From Patescibacteria group bacterium (GTDB lineage: Bacteria > Patescibacteriota > Microgenomatia > Levybacterales > UBA12049), in contig JAMCZG010000030.1 in the NCBI GenBank assembly GCA_023485715.1, forward strand, positions 1-40,664: a stretch of DNA of 40,664 bases, read 5' to 3'. Below the pieces are notes generated by a model that had not been told where the DNA came from, searched no databases, and saw only the letters and a program-made list of their open reading frames with translations. Made by a program: the position numbers and the translations under genes. Below are positions 32,408 to 40,390 of this stretch, in pieces. Position 1 is the stretch's first letter; every line of letters begins with the position of its first letter.

Positions 32408-34742
32408 TGTATGTAATTGTAGATATTATTCTCTCAACTTCTTCATTTGGCCGATCTTCCCCATTCACGATAACTCTTTCTGCTTTTTTACCAAGAGCAG
32501 TAATTTCAAACTCTTTGTCATGAGTATTGAGTGGAAAAAAATATTTAACATACTTCCCTTTTGTCGCGTATACTGTTGTAACATTATCCCCGTTTAACAT
32601 CGTGACACCCCTGAAAGTAAAGTTTGGTCCGATTGTATTTCCGTCCGAATCCTTAAACGGCGAAGCAAACGCGTCGATTCCGAGCGTTTCTGGCTTAGTT
32701 CTTAAAATTAACCTTAGATATAAATCATCGCCCTTATATTGGTCTTCAGAAATTAATTTTTCGTTTTTTGGATATACTATCACGTCAAAAAGCGTGTCTT
32801 GCTTTCCTTCAATATTTAACTCTTCAAGCTGCATGCTTTCAGGATATTTAAAAGTAATTTTTGCCTTTTCGTACTTATAAGTATTCCACTTTTTTAACTG
32901 AGAATAAGATGACATTCGTGAATAAGCCGCCCTTCTCGTCTCTTCCGTGATGTCTGTAATTTCATTTTTTATGCCGTCCCAAGAAAATGCATAAATATCC
33001 GACGAGTCAAACGAACCCCTCATCATTTCTTCGGCCATTTTGTTGTCCTGTATGTAATACCCAAACCCTCTTCCGGACTTTTCTATATAGCCTTCTCCTG
33101 CGATTCCCTTATTAACAAAATAATCGCTGTCGATAAAAAATTCGGGCAGTTGACCTTTCTTAAAATATAATACCGTTAAAGCTTGACCTAAATTTGTCTG
33201 GAACGGCGGAATCGGACCAAACCCATAATATCCCGTATTGCTTTTTACTAAAAATACCGACTTTTTGCCTAATTCTTGTGTGGTGTTCAATATTTTTTTT
33301 ATTATGGTTTTTCTTTGATGGCCCATCAAAGCGTAATTGCTTAAGGTTTTATTCACATAATATGCGTTTACAACAACCCATAAAAAAAGAAAGATAAAAA
33401 CTGCTCTTCTTGCGATTGTAAAAACACCGATATTTTTTTTCTTTAGCTTATCCGTTTTAGTTAACAGAAATACGATGAGTGAGGCAAAAATCAAACTTCC
33501 GCCGACCGACATTGGATACAAATGCCTTGAATCAAAAAGCGAAACATAACCAAACTTAGCGATTAATGAGTTTACTATAAAAATTAACGGCAGGACGCTA
33601 AAGATTATTATTAAGACCCCGATAATTATCGATTTTTTTATCGAATCGTTTTCTTTGGAAAAAAACTGGTACAGTTTATATATCCCTAGAATAATCGGAA
33701 CAGCTGCTGCGAACATAAACATTTCGATCCCTGCGCTTTGGGTAAATATTAAAAAGTTAGTACCTCTTACGCTTGCCTCCTGCGCATAATAAGGAAATCC
33801 CCATATTGTAATTTTTTCTCCCATCGAGTATATGATGTCGCTTGGTATAAAAGTTTGGGTAATGCTTTTAAACGACCATGTAATAGCTTTATAAATTAAT
33901 GTCGCATCTATGGTATTGAAAATCGTATAAAGATAAGGCGATTTCGTGGCGACATTTTGATTGTTTAACCAGTTCGTATAGATTCTAAAAATGATTTCGA
34001 CAACAAAAAGAACAACGAGAACTAACCCGAAAGACTTTAGATATTTAAAAGTATTTTTTAATTTACCGTTGTTTAAAAAATAAGCTACTAACGGATAAAG
34101 TATAAATAAAAAAAATGATGTTTCTTTGGAAAAAACCGCTAAAACCAAAAACAACAATGAAAACGCTTTATATTTTTGATTCTTTTCAATAAAAGAAAGT
34201 ACCAAGAAAATTAACGATAATAAGGAAAAAAGCATTGCGATTTGCACGCCCACAGCAGCGATCCACGAAACTGCGTGGAAATGCACGGATGAAACTGCAA
34301 AAAATAGTCCCGCCACAAAACCAAATAATAAATTTTTCCTGGAAATTAAATACGCAAGATAAAAGACACACAAAGAAACTCCGACATGAATAAGGAATGA
34401 AAAAAGCTGGTATAAAATAAAATTTATGCCAAAAAATTTTAATTCAAAATACGATATCGGTGACAAAACGGGTGAAAAATGCCCGGCGTATTGAGTCGGA
34501 TTAACAAAAACGTCAAAAAGCAATTTAAGATCGCCGATAACCGGTTTATTTAAAATGGAAAAATCTCTGGCAAAAAAAGTCCATTCGTCTCCCTGGAAAT
34601 ACCCTAAAAAAGCTTTTATATATATCAGAAAAGAGATAAAAATTATAAAACCGATCGCAGATTTAAATTTATATTTATCTGAGAGAAGTATTTTTGAATA
34701 CTGATTAATTTTTTTTATAAGAACCTCTAAAGCGACGGGCAT
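32394..34742 (-). CDS. GT-C-like membrane protein with a C-terminal extracytoplasmic domain
   Basis: The ATG at 34742 gives 782 residues; a TTG two codons upstream is possible but has no support. TM1 (about 28-47) precedes the acidic loop FQGDEWTFFARDF (49-61, Asp52 and Glu53 matching the catalytic position of GT-C transferases). Some 11 helices follow, with loop YAGHFSPVLSPISYFELKFFG and helices up to about residue 470, then a soluble extracytoplasmic region (about 485-782) with FKYPESMQLEEL and Lys-rich beta segments. The first half resembles the second half of the 1040-residue fusion at 17915. It is the first gene of its operon and has its own promoter next to a palindrome. Confidence 0.75.
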   Translation of the reverse strand: MPVALEVLIKKINQYSKILLSDKYKFKSAIGFIIFISFLIYIKAFLGYFQGDEWTFFARDFSILNKPVIGDLKLLFDVFVNPTQYAGHFSPVLSPISYFELKFFGINFILYQLFSFLIHVGVSLCVFYLAYLISRKNLLFGFVAGLFFAVSSVHFHAVSWIAAVGVQIAMLFSLLSLIFLVLSFIEKNQKYKAFSLLFLVLAVFSKETSFFLFILYPLVAYFLNNGKLKNTFKYLKSFGLVLVVLFVVEIIFRIYTNWLNNQNVATKSPYLYTIFNTIDATLIYKAITWSFKSITQTFIPSDIIYSMGEKITIWGFPYYAQEASVRGTNFLIFTQSAGIEMFMFAAAVPIILGIYKLYQFFSKENDSIKKSIIIGVLIIIFSVLPLIFIVNSLIAKFGYVSLFDSRHLYPMSVGGSLIFASLIVFLLTKTDKLKKKNIGVFTIARRAVFIFLFLWVVVNAYYVNKTLSNYALMGHQRKTIIKKILNTTQELGKKSVFLVKSNTGYYGFGPIPPFQTNLGQALTVLYFKKGQLPEFFIDSDYFVNKGIAGEGYIEKSGRGFGYYIQDNKMAEEMMRGSFDSSDIYAFSWDGIKNEITDITEETRRAAYSRMSSYSQLKKWNTYKYEKAKITFKYPESMQLEELNIEGKQDTLFDVIVYPKNEKLISEDQYKGDDLYLRLILRTKPETLGIDAFASPFKDSDGNTIGPNFTFRGVTMLNGDNVTTVYATKGKYVKYFFPLNTHDKEFEITALGKKAERVIVNGEDRPNEEVERIISTITYNVSN

Positions 34743-34920
34743 AAACAAATTTTATTCTAGTATCATACTAGAAGGTATAACTAAAATCAATGTTATTATT
34801 TTAATGTCGGTTGAACTCAATTGCTAAGTTCTTTCTGATTTTATGTGAAAAATTTCTTTACAAAAATCTGTGCTTGATATATATTACTTATCGATATTAT
34901 CGTGAATCAATACAAAACTT
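34743..34920. other. Divergent intergenic region between two operons
   Basis: 178 nt, AT-rich, no open frame of note and no tRNA. For the minus strand it holds TAAAAT (34749-34754), 6 nt from the ATG at 34742, next to a 19-bp palindrome at 34755-34773. For the plus strand TTGATA (34874-34879) and TATTAT (34895-34900) form a weak promoter (15-nt spacer) 20 nt before the ATG at 34921. Confidence 0.6.
34755..34773. promoter_or_regulatory. 19-bp perfect palindrome, candidate operator
   Basis: TTCTAGTAT-C-ATACTAGAA, 9-bp perfect arms around one base, lying between the -10 box and where the -35 of the 34742 gene would be. This is the classic place for a repressor or MerR-type site; the regulator is not in the window. 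Confidence 0.5.
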
Positions 34921-35673
34921 ATGTCTTTTAAAAAAATATTTAAGGACCAAAATTCTTATTTTGAATGGAGACTCGAAAGAATAAAAAATATCGAAAAACG
35001 TTTCCCAATAATTTTTGACGTGAGAGGAAAAAAAATCCTGGATATCGGATGTGGCCATCACGCGCCTTTAAGTTATTATCTATATCACCAAAAACGCGCA
35101 AAAGTATACGCCGGGGATATTAGTAAAACATCTGTCACTGCCGCTACAAAGAGGGTTGGAAAAGCAAACATATCCGTATTCTCTGCAGAGAAATTACCTT
35201 TTAAAAATAACTTCTTCGATCTTGTATATCTACTCGACATTTTAGAACACGTCAAAGATCCTTTTATGGCAGTTAAAGAGGCCAAAAGAGTTGTTAAAAA
35301 AACAGGATTAATTTTTATTGAATTCTCCCCTTATTATGGTTATCCAACGGGCCATCACTTATACCCGATCGGATTTCCTTTTGCTCTTCTACCTTTTCAA
35401 ATCATTCCTTTTTTTATCACCAAGAAAATTGTACTGAAATCGAAGTTTTCGATTCCTAATTTGGGTCGTCACCTTTTAGAACAATTCAAGCATTTAAATA
35501 AAACAAGTATTCATAAATTTAAAAAAATAATAAGAGAAGTTAAATTAAAAACTATAAAAGAAAAATACCTTATAATTTTACCCGAAAGAGAAATTAATAT
35601 AGACTGGACATCTCATTTACCTTTAATAAAAGAGGTTATTACCATGAGTTATTCAGGAGTTTTTAAAAAATGA
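34921..35673 (+). CDS. Class I SAM-dependent methyltransferase
   Basis: 250 residues. Motif I ILDIGCGHHAPLSYYL (around 40-55) is followed by VYAGDISKTSVTAATKRV and FDLVYLLDILEHVKDP, and then GLIFIEFSPYYGYPTGHHLYPIGFPF, which has a hydrophobic stretch (FALLPFQIIPFF) likely to contact the membrane. It is the first of three tandem methyltransferases on the plus strand, and the ATGA overlap with the next gene shows coupling. The combination of Methyltransf_11-type fold and membrane-facing insert suggests a lipid-linked sugar as substrate. Confidence 0.85.
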   Translation: MSFKKIFKDQNSYFEWRLERIKNIEKRFPIIFDVRGKKILDIGCGHHAPLSYYLYHQKRAKVYAGDISKTSVTAATKRVGKANISVFSAEKLPFKNNFFDLVYLLDILEHVKDPFMAVKEAKRVVKKTGLIFIEFSPYYGYPTGHHLYPIGFPFALLPFQIIPFFITKKIVLKSKFSIPNLGRHLLEQFKHLNKTSIHKFKKIIREVKLKTIKEKYLIILPEREINIDWTSHLPLIKEVITMSYSGVFKK

Positions 35674-36320
35674 AAGCAAATAAGCACTACGGTAAAAAAT
35701 ATTATTTATGGCAAAAAAAAATGGGGCAGCTCGCCGCAGATACAGACCTCTGGAAATTTGAAAAATTTATTAATAAAAATGATAAAGTACTCGACTTCGG
35801 CTGCGGTGGGGGATACATATTGGAAAAATTAAACTGTAAAAAAAAATATGGTGTCGAAATTAATCCTGTGGCGATAGAAGAAGCAAAAAAACGGAACATA
35901 GAAATTTTTACAAAAATCGATGATATTCCATTTGCTCTCAGATTTGATTCGATTATTTCTCATCACGCCCTAGAACATATCGAAGATCCTTTTATTGTTT
36001 TAAAGACGTTAAAAAAATATTTAAAAAATAAAGGTAAAATGATTTGGGTTGTACCCATCGACGACTGGAGAATCCAAAAAAAATACACAGAAGATGATAT
36101 TAATCAACACTATTTTACCTGGACGCCTTTGATATTGGGAAATTTATTCGCTCGAGCTGGATATAAAGTGAAAGATATAGAAATTTTTACTCATGTTTGG
36201 ATTCCTTTCAGCAACATTTTTTTAAAAATTATACCTAAACCGATATATTTTTTTCTCTGTAAAATCTGGAGCGCTATTACTTTAAATAGACAGATGAGGA
36301 TAATCGCATTAAAAAAATAA
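35670..36320 (+). CDS. Class I SAM-dependent methyltransferase
   Basis: 216 residues. Motif I VLDFGCGGGYILEKL (around 40-54), KYGVEINPVAIEEAKKR and FDSIISHHALEHIEDPFIVLKTL are typical of Methyltransf_23/11 enzymes, and GKMIWVVPIDDWRIQ follows. The start MKANKHYGKKYYLWQKKMG resembles SAM enzymes that act on small polar substrates. It overlaps the gene before it by 4 nt and the next starts 6 nt after its stop, so the three methyltransferases are one transcript. Substrate not known. Confidence 0.87.
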   Translation: MKANKHYGKKYYLWQKKMGQLAADTDLWKFEKFINKNDKVLDFGCGGGYILEKLNCKKKYGVEINPVAIEEAKKRNIEIFTKIDDIPFALRFDSIISHHALEHIEDPFIVLKTLKKYLKNKGKMIWVVPIDDWRIQKKYTEDDINQHYFTWTPLILGNLFARAGYKVKDIEIFTHVWIPFSNIFLKIIPKPIYFFLCKIWSAITLNRQMRIIALKK

Positions 36321-36326
36321 ATTACA

Positions 36327-37034
36327 ATGAAAATCGTCTTTTTGCTCTCCCCCCATTTCTTAATAAAATATTATTTATATTCCGATATTAAAAAAATTAC
36401 AGCAAAATATAATTTCAGCGGGTCCATAATTGATGTCGGATGCGGAAACAAACCGTATAAAAAATTATTCAATAAAACCAAATCATATAAAGGAATCGAT
36501 TTTAAAACATATTCAAAAAATTTTTCATTTTATGACGAAAAACCAGATTTTTATTTTGATGAAAAATATAATAAAACCTTTAAATTGCCGTTTAAAACAA
36601 ACAATTTTGACAACGCGTTGTCTTTTCAGGTGTTAGAACATCACAAAAAACCCGAAATTATGATAAAAGAAATTTTAAGAATCATAAAAAAAGGGGGTTT
36701 GTTACTTGTAAGTTTCCCCTTAATTTGGGGACTGCACGAAGAACCAAACGACTACTATAGATTTACAGAATACGGAATGAATGAATTAGTCAAAAAATAC
36801 GGGGGAAAGATTATTACAATAAAAAAACAGGGAGCAATATTCTCGACTGTCTCTGTTTTGGCAAATGATTATTTTGTAAATCTAATACAGAAAAATAGAA
36901 TCTTTTATTTGCTGTTATTTGTTTATCCTGCGCTATTGCTTTTTTCTTATTCGTGCTTAATCTTTGACAAAATTTTTTCTTCAGACAAAGTATTTTTAAA
37001 CTATGTTGCATTGATTAAGAAGGAAAGGGTTTAA
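36327..37034 (+). CDS. Class I SAM-dependent methyltransferase
   Basis: 235 residues. Motif I is IIDVGCGNKPYKKLF (around 33-47), followed by SYKGIDFKTYS, FDNALSFQVLEHHKKPEIMIKEILRI and GGLLLVSFPLIWGLHEEPNDYYRFTEYG, the signature of a common methyltransferase group in polysaccharide loci. The C-terminal stretch IFYLLLFVYPALLLFSYSCLIF is a probable membrane contact. It is the last of the three plus-strand methyltransferases, and its 3' end overlaps the convergent GT4 gene by 20 nt. Likely modifies a sugar at the membrane; substrate not known. Confidence 0.85.
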   Translation: MKIVFLLSPHFLIKYYLYSDIKKITAKYNFSGSIIDVGCGNKPYKKLFNKTKSYKGIDFKTYSKNFSFYDEKPDFYFDEKYNKTFKLPFKTNNFDNALSFQVLEHHKKPEIMIKEILRIIKKGGLLLVSFPLIWGLHEEPNDYYRFTEYGMNELVKKYGGKIITIKKQGAIFSTVSVLANDYFVNLIQKNRIFYLLLFVYPALLLFSYSCLIFDKIFSSDKVFLNYVALIKKERV

Positions 37035-38136
37035 GTTTTTTACTCATACCAACTACTCTTTTTAAAAAAGAATCGTATTTCGTTGCTGTATCGTCCCATG
37101 TGTATTTTGTTGCCTCTTTTCTTTCATACACGCTCATCTCCAGCCTTTTTTTCCTGTTTGTCGAAATATCGACAATAGCCTTTGCTAATCCGTCTATCTG
37201 AAACGGTTTGACTTTTATCGAAGCTTTCTTCTTGATCCATTCCATTTCTGGAATATCAAAACAGACGATCGGCTTACCCAAGGCCATAGATTCCAAAATA
37301 CTTAAGCTTTGCCCCTCAAAACGAAATGGAAAAACAGTAAATTTTGCATTTTTAAAATAATTGTTTTTAGCTGATCCGGATTTTTTGCCAATAATTCTTA
37401 CTCTTTTACCTAAATCATGCTCCTTAATTAATTCTTTTAATGCTTTCTCTTCCGAAATGGACCCTCCGCCGATTATGTATAAGTCGTCCTCTATAATTTT
37501 AGCTGCATCCGAAAATGCCTTTATAAGTAAATCCAGTCCTTTATGATATATATCTATTCTTCCTATATATAGAATGTAATTTTTCTCTTTTGTTTTGTAT
37601 TCTAGATATGTTTTATCGACCCCGTTGGGAATTACAGTCGATATAATACTTGAATTTAAATTTTTCATCTTTATTTGATGAGTCTTATTTAGAGCAATAA
37701 AATAGTTGTAGAATTTTGCGCCTAATTTCTCGATCAGACTGAAATTAATTTTATATTTTTTACGCATTTTCTCTGAAGCAAAAAAAGAAGATAATCCTAT
37801 AATCGGTATTTTAGTAAATAAAGGAGAAAAACATGTTGATATCGGTGCTGTAAAATGTTCTATTGCAACATCGGCGTTAATATTTCTTACAGTGAGAGGA
37901 AGAGAGATTAAATAAAATAAATTATTGAGCTGGGGATTGGACAAAGCAAGTCCGATGTGTTTATAAACAATACCCTCTTCTTCATAGTCTTTATATTTTG
38001 GGTACTTAGAACAGAAAACCGTTACCGAATTTCCCTTTTGGATCAATCTTTTTCCGATTTCTCTTGTTGCCCTTGCTTGTCCGCTGCCCCAATGTGGATT
38101 TTTTAGATTATCGATATCCAGAAATACGATTTTCAT
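37015..38136 (-). CDS. GT4-family glycosyltransferase
   Basis: The ATG at 38136 gives 373 residues and overlaps the stop of the preceding GT4 by 4 nt (ATGA); a longer frame to 38175 would overlap that gene and lacks family similarity at its start. MKIVFLDIDNLKNPHWGSGQ opens the N-terminal Rossmann fold, with ARATREIGKRLIQKGNSVTVFCS after it. The donor domain starts with ILYIGRIDIYHKGLDLLIKAF (about 193-213) and the EX7E motif is in FEGQSLSILESMALGKPIV (around residue 293). It is complete. Donor and acceptor are unknown. Confidence 0.9.
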   Translation of the reverse strand: MKIVFLDIDNLKNPHWGSGQARATREIGKRLIQKGNSVTVFCSKYPKYKDYEEEGIVYKHIGLALSNPQLNNLFYLISLPLTVRNINADVAIEHFTAPISTCFSPLFTKIPIIGLSSFFASEKMRKKYKINFSLIEKLGAKFYNYFIALNKTHQIKMKNLNSSIISTVIPNGVDKTYLEYKTKEKNYILYIGRIDIYHKGLDLLIKAFSDAAKIIEDDLYIIGGGSISEEKALKELIKEHDLGKRVRIIGKKSGSAKNNYFKNAKFTVFPFRFEGQSLSILESMALGKPIVCFDIPEMEWIKKKASIKVKPFQIDGLAKAIVDISTNRKKRLEMSVYERKEATKYTWDDTATKYDSFLKRVVGMSKKLKPFPS

Positions 38137-39344
38137 TTCATTAGCTCCAAAAATTTCTCGGCGCTGTTTTGCCAATTAAATTTTTCTGACCACTTTCTTG
38201 CAGAAACAGACATTTTATCCCTTAGTCTTTTGTTTTTAAGAATTAACAAAGTTTTATATGTAAAGTCGTTGATATTATTAGATTCTGCCAAAAACCCCGT
38301 TTCCGGATTGTTCACAGAATCCCGGAGGCCAGGTACATCTGATGCAATAACCGGCACGCCGCAAGCATTCGCCTCGATAGTCGTAATCCCCCAGCCTTCC
38401 ATTAAAGATGGATTCACAAAAACATACGACTTTTGATATAGACGTATTTTTTCTTCTTCTGTGACCCTGCCTAAAAATTTTATTTTTCCTTCAAGATTCA
38501 GCTGGTTTACTATTTTTTTTAGTTTTGATTTTTCTTCTCCGTCTCCCGCGATAATAAATTCTAATTCAGGAATTTCCCTTAACACTCTTTGTGCCAAATA
38601 AATAAAAAATTTTACATTTTTGTACAACTTTAATCTCCCAAGATACAGAATTAATAATTTTCTTCGCCGTTTTCTTGGTCTTAGTGTCTTTGTATCCACT
38701 CCCGGATGGACAATTTCTATGCCGGCTTTGCCCAAATTGAGTCTTTTTATGTCTTTTTTCGAAGAATCGGAGATAGTTATGAACTTAATTTTTTTATAAA
38801 CTAACGGCATTAATCCATTTTCCAAGAAAGAGGCAAACCACGCCAATGGTTTTATTAAAGTTTTTCTAAACACATTCTGATGGACATGAAACATTAAACA
38901 ATATTTTGTCTTTTTTGCGTAAAGCGGCGTGAAGAACGGAATTCCATTTTGACAGTCGATAATAACATCATATTTATTTCGGAACTTTAAAATGTAATAT
39001 AAGAATGCCCATATATAAACAAAATAAAAACCCCCTCGTCTAACTACTGTAATTCCGTCGACGATTTCGTGTGTTTTAGACTTCCCGTCATTTCCACAAA
39101 AGAGAGTGACCGTGTTTCCGAGTTTTACCCACCTTTTCGCCAATTCATAAATATATACCTCAGCCCCTCCCGAATATCTGTGTTTGATATCCCTCCAGTT
39201 AAAAATAAGAATTTTTTTCCTTTCTCCCAAAAGGCTTATTTCTTCTTTTTGCGTGATAAGATCGAAAAAGTCGATAAAAACACGCGCAAAAAATTTAAAA
39301 TGCCATTTAAGAGTTTTAGAACGATGAGCATCCAGTAAATACAT
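38133..39344 (-). CDS. GT4-family glycosyltransferase with an N-terminal extension
   Basis: From the ATG at 39344 the protein has 403 residues (a TTG at 39350 is an alternative). About 42 residues (MYLLDAHRSKTLKWHFKF...ISLLGERK) precede the standard GT4 start KKILIFNWRDIKHRYSGGAEVYIYELAK. The donor domain has LILYLGRLKLYKNVKFFI (about 226-243), and the EX7E motif lies in LMEGWGITTIEANACGVPV (around residue 320), with the GDGEEK loop before it. The extension is amphipathic and basic, which could bind the membrane or be a relic of another gene. The stop overlaps the next gene by 4 nt. Specificity unknown. Confidence 0.9.
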   Translation of the reverse strand: MYLLDAHRSKTLKWHFKFFARVFIDFFDLITQKEEISLLGERKKILIFNWRDIKHRYSGGAEVYIYELAKRWVKLGNTVTLFCGNDGKSKTHEIVDGITVVRRGGFYFVYIWAFLYYILKFRNKYDVIIDCQNGIPFFTPLYAKKTKYCLMFHVHQNVFRKTLIKPLAWFASFLENGLMPLVYKKIKFITISDSSKKDIKRLNLGKAGIEIVHPGVDTKTLRPRKRRRKLLILYLGRLKLYKNVKFFIYLAQRVLREIPELEFIIAGDGEEKSKLKKIVNQLNLEGKIKFLGRVTEEEKIRLYQKSYVFVNPSLMEGWGITTIEANACGVPVIASDVPGLRDSVNNPETGFLAESNNINDFTYKTLLILKNKRLRDKMSVSARKWSEKFNWQNSAEKFLELMK

Positions 39345-39361
39345 AGACAATATAATGCCGT

Positions 39362-40390
39362 TTAATCTTTATAGCCTGACAGACTCGAAACGAACAAGTG
39401 GTAGTAATAACTAATCCTTACGCGTCTAGTAATATTTGGGGTAAAAAATTTATCTGGCACTTTTCTTATTGCCTTTATTTTTTTTCTCTCGATTAGTAAT
39501 CGGTCTATATTAAATAGATTCCAAACAATCGCTTTTTGAACCGCAAATGCAAGCGAAAATTTAAGAGTAAAAATATACAAAATAGTTATTACTTCACAAA
39601 ATAAAATATGAACGGGAATAATTTTTATTATGGTTTTTATTTCAAGATTTTTTAAATAAGTCCAAATTCTATTCTTATATGAATGAAATTGAATAAAAGA
39701 GACGTCTAATTCTTTTGCCGTCTCTCCTCCCTTATGATAAATAACAGAATGAGAAACGTAGTAAATTTTACTGCCCGACAGCCAAACTCTATGGCAAAGG
39801 TCTGTTTCTTCGAAATAAGCAAAATAATTTTTATCAAATAAGCCCACTTTTTCGATCACGTCCTTTTTAAGAAGCATGCAGGCACCCTTCATCGAGAATA
39901 TTTCTGCTCCCCGGTTGTATTTTTTTGCATCGGGCTTATTGTGTCCAAAATGATATAAGAATCCACTATTTAAAAGATACGAACCGATAGAATCGATAAT
40001 ATCTTTCCTTGGATAAGATAGTATTTTTGGCTGAACTCCGCCTATCGAAGGATTATGTAATTTTTCTACTAACGGTCCCAAAAAATTATCATCGACGATC
40101 GTGTCGTTGTTTAAAAAAAGAATATATTCACCCGTAGAAAGCGAGTACCCGATGTTATTTCCTTCAGCAAATCCCAAATTTTTTTTGTTCCGTATGACGA
40201 TTAAATTCCCGTTGCTCTTTTTTTCTTTCGCTAAATATTCAAGTGTTCCGTCTTTTGAGCCGTTATCTACAATAATAATTTCGATATTTTTATACTTAAT
40301 TTTTTTTAAGGAATACAAGCATTCTTTAAGATTATTTATATTATTCCAATTTACTATTATTACCGATACCTTTTTTTTATTTTTTTTCAT
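39362..40390 (-). CDS. GT2-family glycosyltransferase
   Basis: 342 residues. VSVIIVNWNNINNLKECL opens the GT-A fold, EIIIVDNGSKDGT follows, the metal-binding site is in LFLNNDTIVDDN (around residue 97) and YFAYFEETDLCHRVWLSG (around residue 190) is the second signature. A hydrophobic stretch near the end (VHILFCEVITILYIFTLKFSLAFA) may associate with the membrane. Its ATG overlaps the stop of the upstream amidotransferase by one base (TAATG). Relatives in the window are at 14372 and 21034. Confidence 0.9.
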   Translation of the reverse strand: MKKNKKKVSVIIVNWNNINNLKECLYSLKKIKYKNIEIIIVDNGSKDGTLEYLAKEKKSNGNLIVIRNKKNLGFAEGNNIGYSLSTGEYILFLNNDTIVDDNFLGPLVEKLHNPSIGGVQPKILSYPRKDIIDSIGSYLLNSGFLYHFGHNKPDAKKYNRGAEIFSMKGACMLLKKDVIEKVGLFDKNYFAYFEETDLCHRVWLSGSKIYYVSHSVIYHKGGETAKELDVSFIQFHSYKNRIWTYLKNLEIKTIIKIIPVHILFCEVITILYIFTLKFSLAFAVQKAIVWNLFNIDRLLIERKKIKAIRKVPDKFFTPNITRRVRISYYYHLFVSSLSGYKD

